Source of the DNA: Nomia melanderi
Taxonomy: Eukaryota > Arthropoda > Insecta > Hymenoptera > Halictidae
Reading direction: 5' to 3'
DNA length: 64,000 nt
Assembly (NCBI RefSeq): GCF_051020985.1
Contig: NC_135010.1
Span: forward strand, 11,034,001-11,098,000
Shown here: positions 26,791 through 39,455 of the stretch, piece by piece
How positions within the stretch are numbered: the first letter of the stretch is position 1
Layout: every line of letters begins with the position of its first letter
Position numbers and translations under genes: made by a program
The notes under the pieces: model-generated
Databases searched by the model: none
The model's input: the letters and a program-made list of their open reading frames with translations, nothing else
What the model was told of the DNA's origin: nothing

Positions 26791-28819
26791 TCGGTCGTAG
26801 CTGTTCCGTGACGAAACCCGTTCACTGTGCGTGACCGGAGCCGAAATCGCAGCACGCGTGCGTCGGATACGAAAATTTCACAGTGCGCGCGGGAAAACGT
26901 TCGGCGACGTTCCAGCGAACGCGTATCGTGTCCGCGGCGACGCATCGACGCGACGGATGAAACGCGCGTCCAACGTTGTCCGGGAATGGCGAGCGGGTAG
27001 ACCGCTTTCTGCGTGTTTACGCTCCGTCTGTGGTCATGGTGACGGTGGTCTGATAGACGCGAAGTGGAAGTCCGACGGCGGATCGCGGATAATAGCGCGA
27101 GGAACGAGCGGGCAGCTGCAGAAAGCGGTCTTTCCAGTGAGGGAACCGGCGGGCCGAGTCCTCTTTTGTACCTTCTGCGCGCAGCGAGCGGATCTACCGC
27201 GCAGCCGGCCGAAAACGCACGCGATCCTGGGTACGTGTCTGTTTCCAAGCGGCCTTTCTACGCGCGCGACACCGCGAGAGGATCGATCGACAGGTGACAA
27301 CGCCTCGCGGCCGGACATTCTTGCCGGAGAAAGTACCGATGGGAAACTTCCGTCCCGTGATAGCGCGATCGGCGGTCACCATAATCGCACGCTATTAACC
27401 TGTTAACCGGGAACCCGCGAGCAACGCACTCCCGCCGACTCGTCTGCGCTCGGCTTCTGGTTTCCTCGGGCGTTCACTGCTGGAATTCTTGCGTTCAATT
27501 AGATCGAGATGACTGTGGGAATGGTAATTAAATCGCAGCTGTGTTCGTCGCGGGATGAATCGCTCGCTCGCGGGTGTATGGGTGCTCGCGGAGAGTATAG
27601 CGTGCGCTGGCCGTATATAGTTGGTTCGGCACTCATAAAAATCCCATGAAGTCGGCGTTATTTGTGGAATGCCAGTACATTGATTGCGCACGGTTTACTG
27701 TGCTACTTTCGGTGAAATGGGATTGCGAATTGGTGTTGCGGAGCGGAGGGTTCGGAGGGTGGAAATGGATTAGAATGGGAATTCGCAACGCGTCGATCCG
27801 AGGCATTGCGAATCGGAGATTTATCGTTGATGTCCAGTTCGACGCATTCGTAATCGAAAAGAAACTTCGTTTTTCATGATAATGCATTATCAAAGATTTT
27901 GCGAGTTCACGCGGTGATAGGCAGATGCGAGACAAGAGAAATTGCAGTAAAGTATCGGTTTCTTTATTAATGAAAAATACAATGAAACTACGTTAAATTG
28001 CGATTAACTTGTTTCATATATTTTCGAAGATTCTTGTATGCTACATAAGTGAAAAGATCTTTAACACGGTAGATAATATTCTAACGAAACTCAGTTCGTT
28101 CGTCGTACGACTTCGAAAATGAATTTTTAAGTGCGAACAACATATGTCGTCATCCATACATGATTGACGGCGCAGTTAACGCGTTGAACACGAATGTCCG
28201 TCGCCTTTGGCAACGCGAAAACGTCCCGAACTCGCGGCGCCGAGTGTTACGATTCCTTTCGATGTTTACCGTTAACCGTCGACGTCGAGCACCGTTTTCC
28301 ACTCTTCCCCTGTTATCGCTCCCATTCCGCGATTCCAGCATTAGCAACAGGGCTCAATTGTTGACGCGGTCTTTATCGATCTACACGCGCGCCGATAACC
28401 GGTCGACCGTCTTCGGAAGCTCGAAATATGCCCGGTGTCGGGTTCTACGCGACTCTAGCACGCGATATCTGAAATTGCGACTGCAACTCTATTTATTAAT
28501 AGTTTAACCTACTTCCCGACGATTCGCGAAGCTTAATTTAGCCGTGAAATATAGATAACGAAGAATTACTGCCTCCAAGCGTGTTCCGTTTACCTGAGAC
28601 TTCGATATTTCCTCGTTACACGGAATTATCAATCTTTTAGCTTCCCTTATTAAGGAAACGCTAACATTTAGCCTCCCTACCTTATCGTACATCGACAGAC
28701 ACCTAAATTCAACCTTGTTGCCAAGAGACAAGATCAACTGCTGTAACGCTCTCGAGGCACTACAGAAAATCATCGCGCCACTTTACATAATCAAGAGTCC
28801 GATCAACGATAACCTATTA
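26791..28819. other. GC-rich leader or intron upstream of the C2-domain gene
   Basis: Between 26.8 and 27.4 kb long frames are open on both strands at once (about 190-200 codons each). They reflect a stop-poor CpG-rich segment rather than protein. The rest shows no domain. The region could contain an untranslated first exon and first intron of the downstream gene. Confidence 0.4.
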
Positions 28820-28959
28820 TTTTCTGTGTCCACAGAACCATCTCGCAGCATGCTGCGTAGCACGATATATCACCGCTATCTGTACGATCGCTCGTGATCG
28901 ATAAGCGGAGACATTCGAAAGGTTGCCCGAAAAGAGCTGAGAGAGATACAGTCGCAGCC

Positions 28960-31510
28960 ATGGCGCTGGCGCGGATCAAGAGCTTCATCGATACCGGATT
29001 GAAGACGGTGTCCACGCCGCTGGACCGCACGGTGAACCTGGAGCCGGAAGTGGGCATCAGGATCGTTCATTCGGTCGACGAGAAGGCGCTGCACGTGACG
29101 GTGCTGGGCGCCAGACACCTGCCGCAGAATTTTGGCTTCACGCGTGTCAACAGCTACGTCGTCAAGGTACGGACGAGCGTGACGATTCGTTATCAGCCAG
29201 CGTTACGTAACCCGACGGAACGATCGGGCGCGAAGCCGTCGCTTTAAGCCTCGATTGGCCGGCGAATCTTTTCCGGACAATGCGCGGCGCGTGTGGGAAC
29301 CGCGCGCCAGCCGCTTCGCCGCGCGGCGCGGGGGCCCCTCGCGCGGTTAATTACGACGATTAAAATTAGATTGGGCCCATTAGCGTCTGAATTTATCCTT
29401 TAGCTTTGGGTCAGCGGGGGATTAAATGTAATTGGCCGTAAACGAACGAAGTTTGACGCTCGCGCGGGCCCACCGAGTGGGAATCGTGATTGTCTCATCG
29501 CTGGAATTGATCACGTTCGGACACCTTGTATATTAGGAAAAGTACGGCGGAGTGGATCGTGAGTCATTCGGTGCGGTCGGTTTGTAAATGAGGAAATATC
29601 CCGCGACACGCCCAAAATGACTTGTTAAGGAGAGTCCCCTCGCGAAAGAGGCTATAAAAGAACAATGAATGGTCCTCGTGCGAATTGGATAGCCTCCGCT
29701 TGCCTTGCAATTTACCGTTTACCTCGGCTTCCAGTGGAACCTTGTAAATTAGATACTTTGGAGATCGTGTTATATGACAGAGGAACTTAGGAAAATAGAA
29801 ATATGTTTGTTAAGATAGCACTGTGAGCTAAATATGTTTAAAGATTGAAAGGGCAAGTTGTAAAGCGATAGAATAGCTAGTAGCTAAATTGAAAGGCAAA
29901 TCTAAATGTAAACGTAGAATGTAACATGTTCGAATTGTAGGTGAAATTAATACCCGGAAAGGAGAAGTTCGAAACAACGTCGAGGAACGAATCCTGGCCA
30001 CAATGGAACGAGGAATTCACGTTCCATCTGCGCAAGGAGACCAAAGTAAAGTTCGGCAAGTCGAAAGTCGTCGAGGAGGAGATCAACGGATCCAGATTCA
30101 TCGTGGCAACCCTGTACGCCATTCTCGAGGACAAACCTCTGATAGCCACCGAGAAGAAAGAGGCGGACAAAGATAAGACAGCATCCCCTACGAAGGACTC
30201 GCCCAAAAAAGGGAGCAAGAAGAAGGATGGCCAGGGAAGTTCGTCGGAGAACCAGGAGCCAGTGAAGAACAAACTGCTCAGTCAGTTTTTTGGCAAGGGA
30301 TCCGATAAAACTACGGAAACGGTGGCGACGGAGAGGAAACTGTACGATAAAAGACGAACCGTCGGAGCAACCACGATATCCCTGGACCCGAAGAACTTCA
30401 CTTCGAAGCCGGTGAAACCGAAGCACAGCAGCGACGTGTCGACGGGCGACATGTGGAGACCGTTGCGACCGATCGCGAGTGGTATATCTGGGGCGGAAGA
30501 TAGGGTAAGTGTTCGCAACGAGACACGTTTATTGAGGAAGCCGGGGATCACCCTCCAAAAGGGTCCTAATGGTCCCTTCCATCTGCTCAATGGAATCAAA
30601 CACGTTTTCAGCCTGATTGTTCGGGCCTATTCATTGTAACCGGTTAGGGGACGGAGGACTGAAAGTTCACAGCCGGGACACTGAACTTTTAGCAGAACTA
30701 TTATCAATTAATTCCTGTCTTCAGGATTAACGCTGGATCACTGAGCTGCATTCGACCGCTGATCACTTGTTCCGTAGACATTTATAGACAGCTATTTCGA
30801 CGAGAGATCGGTGATCCAACGTTAATTAGGGAACCTATCATTTCGGTTTCTCAGAACAGAGATGGAAGGAGGATGGTTAAAGGAAACCGGGGATTAGAGG
30901 GAAACGTTGATTAACAGCTTATGATTTTAATAATCGCGAAGCGGTTGGTATTAAATGTTTTTCCAATTTGCCCGTAGAGGGAGAATAAGAAGGGCCAGCT
31001 GGAACTGTCGCTTTGCCAAGAGAAGGCGGACAAGAGGGAGGAAGGCAGCGAGAAACTGGTTCTATCTCTGCACCGTCTGAGATGCTCTCTGCAGACGATG
31101 CACGAGCACGAAGCTCTGAAGGGGCAGATGTACATAAAGATGTCGGTGGTGGATAACGGGAGAGTCACTCATTTTTGGAAGAGCGACCGCTTCGCGCCGT
31201 GCGTGTCGATGAAGTTCTCGCCGGAAATGGCACGAGTGGTAGCCGATAATCCTTATCAGGGAGCGCTGAAGGACGTCAGTTTCGTTATTAAATACGTATC
31301 CAAAAATAAAATGGGTAGGAATCGTCAGAATTCATCGCGCACCAGGGATCGACGTGTTCATTTCATGAATGTCCAATGATTTCAGGGAAAAAGACGTCTG
31401 TCGGTCATTTCGTGATCGGAGCGGACGTCGCGGGACCGTACGGGGAACAGTGGAAACAGGCTTTAGCGAAACCGGGACAGCAGATAACAAAATGGCAGTC
31501 GTTCGAATGA
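28960..31510 (+). CDS. Divergent synaptotagmin-like protein with two C2 domains (4 exons, complete)
   Basis: Exons 28960-29166, 29941-30504, 30978-31314 and 31386-31510 join in phase to 410 residues; each intron has GT...AG ends. The ATG sits in a good context (GCAGCCATGG). Residues about 22-115 plus 205-225 look like a first C2 domain (strands LHVTVLGARHLP, SYVVKVKLIPG, WPQWNEEFTFHL, then VGATTISL). A Lys/Ser-rich stretch of about 65 residues (about 138-204) separates the last strands. Residues about 262-400 form a second C2 domain ending GEQWKQALAKPGQQITKW, which matches the WK/WH C-terminal pattern of synaptotagmin C2B domains. The Asp clusters that bind calcium are largely missing, so membrane or protein binding is probably calcium-independent. 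There is no transmembrane segment or signal peptide. A polyadenylation hexamer AATAAA lies at 31,519, only 9 bases past the stop, so another may be used. The exact subfamily (Syt14/16-like or other) is unresolved. Confidence 0.82.
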
Positions 31511-33050
31511 GATGTATTAATAAATGACTCTTGCACGGCTTTCTTTCGCGTGCGAAATTACCTTCGATCCGTACGGATGTTAGAAATAATTGAAAGCTAT
31601 GTGATCGACGGTAGTATTCCAAAGAATTGATGGGAGATCCGTGACTGATCGATTTTGCGAACGATTGCTCGATTTTGCCGGGAACACGGACCTGTGTTAA
31701 TTGCTTTTTTTCAGACGGATTGCGCGTATTAGTATCTCGCACGTATCTTGTACATATTTATTTCTATAGTTCGTTTGTAACCGTCCTCGATTCCTGGCCG
31801 AAGCAGGAGCTGTTCGGCCAGGAATGTGAACGATAGAACCGTCCAGTAAAGTAAGTGCCTGTCGGCACGTGAACACGCGAAACCCGTGGATCGCAGTCGA
31901 TGAAATGAACGAGATCATATAAAACGAAAAGACTAAACTATGCTGAACCTGTGCCAGACGCAATCGTGACGTGATCTTTGAATAACAATAGAGTAGTTTC
32001 TACTTTTGTATCGATTATAGGATAAATATCTCAATCTTTGAACGACTAACAGAAACATAGAGTATTATAATCACGCAATGATCCAGAAGTATTTTACGGT
32101 ATCACTTGTCACGAAGTATTTTTTAAGGTGAATTAATCGATGGTAATTTTGTAAGGAATTATTTATACCGATGTAAGTAAACACGCGATCGTGATCCAAC
32201 GAATACTTGTAAGATCCACACGATTACACCAAAAAAAAAAAAAGAAAAAGAAGGATATGTATTTACAGTGTTATTAACGTAAGCACGTAACTGTATAACA
32301 GAGATATATTTTATATCGAATACACTGGTTGTTACATGTAAGGATGACATTAACTTTTTTACACACTGTTTTCTATAGATCTTTATTTATCACTTTTATT
32401 GTACACGTGTAAACAGAACACATAAAGGAATGGTGCGTTTCTGTAATCAATGGTATTTTATTGCTGCGATGATTCGTAACTAACGACACTCTACGAAAAT
32501 ACGTATAAAAATATAAGAAGCGACATGATTCCACGTTAATACTAACTTCACGAACATACAATGGACGGTATTCACAGTCTTATCTGTAATGGTATTCGAC
32601 TTAATCTCGATCAAGTACAGTGATGTCGTAGCGTAGACCGTTTGTACCGAATCTAAATCGACCAAGTATGATACAAACATACGTGTTTATATTAATATAA
32701 ATATACATCTATAAAAATTAGCGATGTACTGGTGTAATATAATACCTCCAAAACAGGTAGAAAAGATTAGTCAATCATTTGAAAATCTCATATAAATATT
32801 CTCTTATTAAAATCTAACGCATAGGCACATTTTGATATATATAAAAGATGTAAAATTGATTTCAAGTGGTAGTATACGGTCTGAAATCTAATTCGAGAGT
32901 TCTAATTCCCTGAAATTCAGAGTTGTAAAACTGTTAAAAAAAGATCCTCCTTAAGTAAGTACGAGCAGATCTCTATACTGTAAAAAATGTGTGTTTAAAA
33001 TATGTACTGTACGGTTTGTCAGATCTAACAGTAAAATTTGGTCAACTTTG
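31511..33050. other. Convergent 3' intergenic region
   Basis: This AT-rich spacer separates the 3' ends of the C2-domain gene (+) and the Ly6 gene (-). It should hold both 3' untranslated regions. AATAAA occurs at 31,519 on the plus strand. TTTATT, a poly(A) hexamer on the minus strand, occurs near 32,380 and 32,456. A short A-rich tract lies at about 32,230-32,252. No other coding sequence was seen. Confidence 0.55.
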
Positions 33051-33818
33051 TTAAGTATAGACAAGTACATATCGTATTGAAACTACAGCAGCTATTATCG
33101 AAACAATTAAACTGCCATGATTATAAGGGGCTGCATTACAGCCGTCTTTGCTATTGCATGTGCAATATTCCATGAATATATTGTAAGTCCCAGTTCTCAT
33201 TAGACAAAAACGCTCATCGCCTGCAATCCCTGGCTCACCCATATACGCACAACTACGAAAGTACCTCCATACCCCATTGACTAAGGAAAATGATAACATC
33301 CAGACAGTAAATATACATGTACAATGTTATTCTAACTACTACATAAACAACACATTCACATACCTTTTTGTCGAATCTTGCGACACATGGTTGGTTTAAC
33401 ACCAGGCAGGTGTTCAAGTTCTGGTTCTTGTTTGCAATCGGTAATTGGTACAGTTGTATTATCAAAAGGATCTGCACATTTTGGATCTGAATCTGATCTA
33501 CACACCCAGCACTTAATAGAGAAACCTGTAAATATGCGCAGCACCAATGCAAACGATTCCACAAATTAATATCCTACAGTAAAATGTTTATTAAAAAATA
33601 GAAGCTTATTACTTTAAAGCCAGTCGCTTTTATTGTCATTTATCAATTTATACATAAAATAGCATATTCGACGACGCAGTTAAGGGAGTAAATAATCAAA
33701 AAAACATCATTTCTAGGTTATGATCTAGAGGTAAACGATCGATGCACTTACCTTGATGGATGCAGAAGAGGAAAAACAATGCTGTCACTAGAACACGAAT
33801 ACTAATTTCCTTCGTCAT
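33051..33818 (-). CDS. UPAR/Ly6-domain GPI-anchored protein, Quiver/crooked-like (3 exons, complete)
   Basis: Minus-strand exons 33818-33752, 33525-33364 and 33280-33051 join in phase to 152 residues. Residues 1-22 form a signal peptide with a hydrophobic core (VLVTALFFLFCI). The mature part holds ten cysteines in the three-finger order: CWVC, C, C, C, C, C, CTC, CN. It starts with SIKCWVC and ends with the family signature DGCN. The last 22 residues are a hydrophobic tail (LIVSIIAAVVSI) that would be replaced by a GPI anchor near the Asn/Gly/Ser just before it. Short insect Ly6 proteins of this layout act at the cell surface or in the secretory pathway, for example in septate junctions or as ion-channel modulators. 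Which of those applies here cannot be told. A TCAGTT initiator-like sequence lies about 30 bp upstream on the minus strand. Length is normal for the family. Confidence 0.92.
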
Positions 33819-36800
33819 TTTAAAAGAATGGGCAATCACTTAATGAGAACTGAAAATAACTCGTGTTAAGACGTAACGTTAATTACTCAAACTGCCCACG
33901 CCTACGACTGACCACGCCACTAAACAGACCGCGCCAGGGGCGACTCAATAATGTGTTCATATTTTTACAAAAATAAAACAAGAGAAAACTTTCTATCCCT
34001 TCGCCCCAAATTAATAACAACTAAATTAAAAATACATTCAACACATATAAAAGGAATAAATAACTGACAATTATTCTATTATGAAGTTAACTACACTTTT
34101 TAAAATCCACCAAAGAATGGTACCGTTCTTTATACGCTACTGTATCAGTTCGTTCAATTTCGGTACCGACCGGACCACGTGACTTGATCTCGATTCAAGA
34201 CCGCGCCCGATCCGCAACGCATTACTCGATAATGTGCGCTTACGAATTGATAATTGCAATTCGAGCGATGAAAGAACGCACCACGGAATGAGAAACGATA
34301 CGAGCCCAATAAAACACAAACGACGCACAATTTATCTAAGCGTTACCCACAGCACGTCGCATTTTTGTCGTTCCGATGATCTTGCAACGCGTCAAATTAC
34401 AAATAACCGCGATTAAGTCTTATCTTAAATAAACGACACACTGTAAGAGCAAGATAAAACATTTACATTGCTCGCTGATAGACCCTGTATCGTTTCACAT
34501 TTCTCATTCACTCGATTCTACGTTCTCCAAATCACCGAATTAAAAAAAAATGAGGCTACAATGGACCTCAAGCTGTGACCATTTTTCACAGCTTGTAAAC
34601 TACACATAGCTTAATTCAACAAGCATTAAAAATACCAGAAAATGTTCTTATAGGTTTAACGAGGTCCTAAAAATACTTAAACTCCTCTCAAATTAATCTA
34701 AACACTTTCAATCCATTCTCTCCGCTGTTACATCCGTTTAAGTCAAAAGTCTTTCTACAACCAAGTTTCGTTAATTAAAAAATCCATCTAACATCTTACA
34801 AATCGCGAACACTGAGAATAATCCAGAGACTACATAAACGTCTTTTCCAAGCTACAGCAAAAAACATAAACGGATTGTAGATCGCACCCCTAATCACCGA
34901 ACATAAAAGACGACCGAGCGGGACACCGAGCAGAATGCAGCGACGTAATCTATTTCTGCAGCGATTGTGCAGAACCAGGTTCAAAGACGCGCAAACCGAC
35001 TGGACGTGCATTGTACCGATTTTTGCCTCGGTCTTGCGGCGAGTCCCCACTGGTCCCGTGGCCCACAACAGAATCGATTCGCTTTCGCGGGTGGTCCGTG
35101 ACCGGAACGAGGCGTAGCCGTGGTCCGCGGCTAACATTTGAATGCTATAAATAAATATAAATAAATTGATTTGCCGGCATTAGCATAAGTAGCTGGGAGA
35201 GTCGCGGCTTGCCCCGTCCGCAGCTCGCGTCTCTTTGCTGTCTGCCTGCCTCCCTCCCTTCTTTTTCTCTCCCTTTCTCTCTCTCCCTCTGGTTCTCCGG
35301 CGAGTGCCGGACGTTGATTTATACCCGATGTCCCTTAGGTTCCTGCGGCATTCGCCGTCCCTTTAACTTAAAAGGACACGAAGGCTGCGATCGGGACGCG
35401 CGTCCGTCTCGTACGCGTGGGAATTAATTCCGAAACCATGAGATTCTTCTCCCCCCGGAACGGCACTGTTTAAATGAAACGATAAGAAGCTCGCGGTGTA
35501 CGTGTCGAGACTGTACGCGCAGGGCGCACTCGCGACGACGACCCCTTAAGGCTCGGCTCGTATTTGAATTTTAAATCACTGAAAATGTCTTGCTTCGACT
35601 CCGGGCACTTCTGTTGATCGTAAACTCAGAAGGACGTACCCGCGAAAATATCGGATTGAACGCAAAGTCGGTTCCTATTAGTGTGTTTCGTGTCTTTATA
35701 CGTTATTACGCGGGCTCGCTCGGACGGAGCGAGGTTCCCTTAAGGAACAATGGTCCAATGGAAACGAGCGGTTAGGCCTGTTCCCTTTCGCGTTAACGGG
35801 TTTACGTTAAATGTCGAAATTCCTGGAAACAAGAGACCAGGATCAATGCCGCTCACGAGAGGAACTAAGAGAAACAGGCTCCTTTCTGGTATAAAATCAA
35901 CGGCCTTAAGAGGCTCGCTGGCAGCTCGTTCTTTTTTCTAAAAAACTCGGTAAATTCGTGTAATCATGTCGGAGGGATGGGCGTGGCCAGACCGCAGAGA
36001 TACTCCGTTAGGGGAATCACCGTGTGTCATTATCCGAATCTTTCAAACGATCCCCGTACCCTTACTTTCTTCGCTGTCGGAAGAATGGGACGGTCCCTGT
36101 GTTACGTGGACCGCGTTAATGGTTATCTTCTTGCGCAAAAATTGATATACCGAACGAGCCCGGCACCGTGCGCCGATTATCCCCGAGTGAAACGTTAGCG
36201 TGACACGACGACACCGACGGCCGTTTCACGGTGGCTCGCCGGCCGATCGTTTCCCGTTTATCGGGAGAAATGAATTTTTACGAGAATCGATTTGCTGAAT
36301 ATTACAATCGGCGCGTCATCGGATCGTCGGTTCTATTTACAGACGCGCGGTCACGTTGGATACGCGCCTTTATCTCGACGTCGCAATTTCACAAACGAGC
36401 GACCTATATCCTGGCGACAGTAAAATACACATCGAGAGAAAATTATTCCCCCGTCGGTCGCTTCTAATCCGATAATAAGCAAGAACAGGCCACTCGCGCT
36501 TTCATCATCGATACGAACGATCGCGTGTGTCCGCCTTGTCCGAGGGAATCGCAAAACCCATACGGGAGTCCATCTTCGGAGCGGCATCGCCGTCCCCGGG
36601 CAATGCGTTCCTCGTCCACGTGAGAGATCCGACGACAGTACCCCCTATCAGACTGCACCCCACCACCACGGAATCACCCTCCACTTCCGCTTCGCTTGGT
36701 AGCCACTCCTCTCAGCCTCCGTTGATACTTCCTCGCGCGTGTATCTCGTCAGTCGGCCCGGAGCCACGTGCGTGTGCTCGGGAAGCTCCGCTTCGAGAGT

Positions 36801-39059
36801 CATCGTCGAGACCCACGATCGATCGTCTTCCTGGTTGTCCGATCGTCACGAGCCTTCTCCAAAGGATCGTTCGAAATCCCGCGAAGAGGCACTCTCGGGG
36901 CTACTTAGCCAGACATTCGAAGAATAGAGTGACTGTTCCGACGGAAAGGGACGAGAGAAGCGGACGGAGGATCCGCGAGTGACAATTTCTGAGAATCGCC
37001 CCCGATCCTTCGCTCGCGAGTCAAAGAAGCAAGGCCCTTTAAGTGAACGTCAGGGAAGAATAATGGAGTGTACCCCGAAGGCGTGAAGTGTCTACAGTAA
37101 TATGTACCGATCCGTCCGCGGCGTCGGGACGAGGGAACCGCGCCGTCTCGACGGTGCGACGTTGGCCGTCTAAAACGACCAGGAAACCCAAACTCGAAGA
37201 CAGATGGTGGAAGCAGGGAGAACTAAAAATACCGGACGCTGGCACGCTGTTGCCTCCTCGCTGTACTTGAACAATTCCTACTGGAGAACGGACTCCGTTC
37301 CATGCAGTTGCCGGGTGTTCGCAGACGGTAGACAAGAGAGATCCTCCTTAAAGACGCTGGACGCTTTTGAAGTTACCGATACTTCGGTTCCGAAAGCTGA
37401 TTTTTAAAGGAACGTTCGGACAGTCTTCTTGACCCTGAAGCTCCAAGGGTCGTCAGACTCGTGAACATTTCACGTTTGAGACGGAAGAAGATCGTAGAGG
37501 GGTGAGTTTCGTCAATGAACATTAGAGTTTCACTTCTCGCTGGCAGCTCGACACCGTCCAATCTCGATGAAACAGGAGAGACACGGCCACTTCGTGAATC
37601 GTATCCACTTTCGCGGTGTTACATAAAGAATCGCAACGTAACGTATACTCCGGCTCGCTTTGCGTGGACGCTCGTAATATCCTGGTGTCTTTTTGCAAGG
37701 GAACGTGCCTCTCGCCACCTGTATGTCCCACTCGGCTCGCAGTTTCTCGCGCGATCCTCCTACTGTAATCCTACGCAACCGGCTGCATCCGCCCGATCCA
37801 TCGATCCGACGGCTTTATCGATCAGCTTTACACTCGTTTTACGGTCGTTAACGGAATCGCTGCCGGGCCGCGTAGCATCCGGCTGGGCCGAGACGATCGG
37901 CGAGTCTCGTTTAATTGAAACTCTTTCCGAGATTGATCGAGTTAATCCTTGTAATTACCAAACGTTTCGCGGCGGGGCTATCTGGTTGCTCTATTTGCGA
38001 CTAATCGGCGACAATTAGCGACTAGTTGGATGGCTCTCGGCGGCTATAAAAATTCGAGAAATAAGGGGAATCGCATACCTCGGTTTAATTAACCCGTTGA
38101 ACGGGATGGAGTCCCGCGGCCAGGTATCCGACAAAATAATTAACACCGTTCGCCGTTTCGTCTGTTCGCAACAGTCTCTCCTTAATTTCGCGTTTCTTGT
38201 TCGAAACTGTTACCAGCTCGGGCATCGCCGCACTATCGTTTCCCTTGATACCCGTCGCATTGCATTTTTCCCGATCAGAATTTAAATACGCGAGTCACCG
38301 TGTATCATTACGGACGCACTAAAATCCCCGGCGCAAGAACTAAGGCGCCACAATATCCCTTTTTTTTACGGATCGCCGCATTAAATCGTAAAGTTTCACG
38401 AACAGCCCGGGATCTAATTACTGCGGATACCTAATAGGCCCGCCAAAGCATACCGCGAACCCTTGCGAACTGCCGGCAATTAATTAGAACGAAATCACTC
38501 GCGCCAACTTCCGCGAAGGCGTCAGGCCTCGCAAATTGAGGGAAGAAGAAAGATAAACGGTAATAGACGAGTACCAAAGACAAATAGGAGCGATCATTAA
38601 TTATACGCTATCACAATTCCTGCGTTGCTCTATTATCTAATTAGACACGCTATCAACCACTCCTATACGATATCAATCTTACAACAATTACTTCCAAGCA
38701 ATTTAACGGCATCGATCATCAACTATAACGACGTTCGTCGTAATCAATTCCGATTCCACAGAATCTAACGACATATCGGCCATTTTCCATTTTACATCTT
38801 AAAGTACCGCAAGATAAAAACGATTAATAACACAGCTGTCTTTCAACGAATAGGTTCCATCGTCGCAAGGGAGGACGGAAGCAGAAGAAAGTCCCGCCGG
38901 ATCCGTCGCGTCCCGAACCCCGTCGTCACACGCGGATGACGGTGTACACCGAGAGCGTCGTCGCGAGGGGAAGCGAGCGCAGCCCCCTCCTCGAGGCCGA
39001 GTTCTTCCACTCATGGTGTTTTACGGCGCGGTTGTTTGAAATTCTTCGCGTGGAGTCGC
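33819..39059. other. Intergenic region between divergent Ly6 and protease genes
   Basis: About 5.2 kb without a supportable exon. Promoter elements of the Ly6 gene should lie at its left end, where TCAGTT on the minus strand near 33,853 is a candidate initiator. Frames between 36.5 and 38.0 kb are chance open frames on both strands with Arg/Ser/Pro bias. A perfect short hairpin near 34,570 is listed separately. Confidence 0.5.
34569..34595. other. Perfect 10-bp stem hairpin
   Basis: CAAGCTGTGA, a 7-base CCATTTT loop, then TCACAGCTTG. The stem is perfect over 10 bp but does not extend beyond it, so it is too short for a typical microRNA precursor. Function unknown. Confidence 0.6.
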
Positions 39060-39251
39060 GGCCGTATTTATAGAGCCCCGCGCGCACGCTCGCGAGTTCA
39101 CGCACGTAGAATTCACTCGCACGCACTCACGCGCGTCTCCCCGAGGGAGAGAGGGAGGAATCGACACGGCGGGACATTAGAGGAAACGAGAAAACGAAGC
39201 AGGGGCTAAACGGAGGGACGAGGGCACGCGGCACGTCGCGATCATGAAGCG
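39060..39251 (+). promoter_or_regulatory. Candidate TATA promoter and 5' leader of the secreted protease gene
   Basis: TATTTATAGAG at 39,065 lies about 187 bp upstream of the signal-peptide ATG. An initiator-like TTCACTCG near 39,110 follows at somewhat more than the usual TATA-to-start spacing. The leader is CACGCAC/ACTCAC-rich. A short upstream ATG at 39,244 (ATGAAGCG) opens a frame of about 40 codons overlapping the main start in another phase. This might dampen translation. Confidence 0.45.
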
Positions 39252-39455
39252 ATGCATCCGCGACAGGAGCACCGGCCCGCTTCGTCGTCGAGCACGTCCT
39301 CGACGTCGTCGAACTGTCTGCGCTGGCTGCCCCCACTGGCGAGCCAACTCGATTCACCGGGCATGATCGCCACGCTGCCACGGCCGAACGCGGTCCTCGG
39401 CGTCGTCGTTCTCGTTCTCGCCATCGGGACCGTGCTGTCCGCCGATGACGTTCCG
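39252..39455 (+). CDS. First coding exon with signal peptide; probable N-terminus of the TSP1/serine protease
   Basis: The exon encodes 68 residues: a Ser/Thr-rich N-terminal part, then from an internal Met (residue 38, 39,363) MIATLPRPNAVLG, a strong hydrophobic core VVVLVLAIGTVLS and a likely cleavage site before ADDVP. It ends in GTTCCG followed by GTGAGTACG, a good 5' splice site, in phase 0. The next plus-strand exon with recognised protein, at 55,895, also starts in phase 0 and needs a signal peptide. Joining the two is therefore the simplest model, with an intron of about 16.4 kb. The true start may be the internal Met, which would give a more ordinary signal peptide. The alternative is that it belongs to an unrelated gene whose other exons I missed. 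Confidence 0.55.

Noticed and set aside
26637..27406. Opposing frames of 203 codons (-) and 191 codons (+)
   Set aside because: Both strands are open over the same CpG-rich DNA, with Arg/Ser/Ala-rich translations and no motif. This is typical of stop-poor GC-rich sequence.
36527..38018. Plus-strand frames of 151 and 167 codons
   Set aside because: There are no family motifs or plausible exon junctions; the opposite strand is also open in places.
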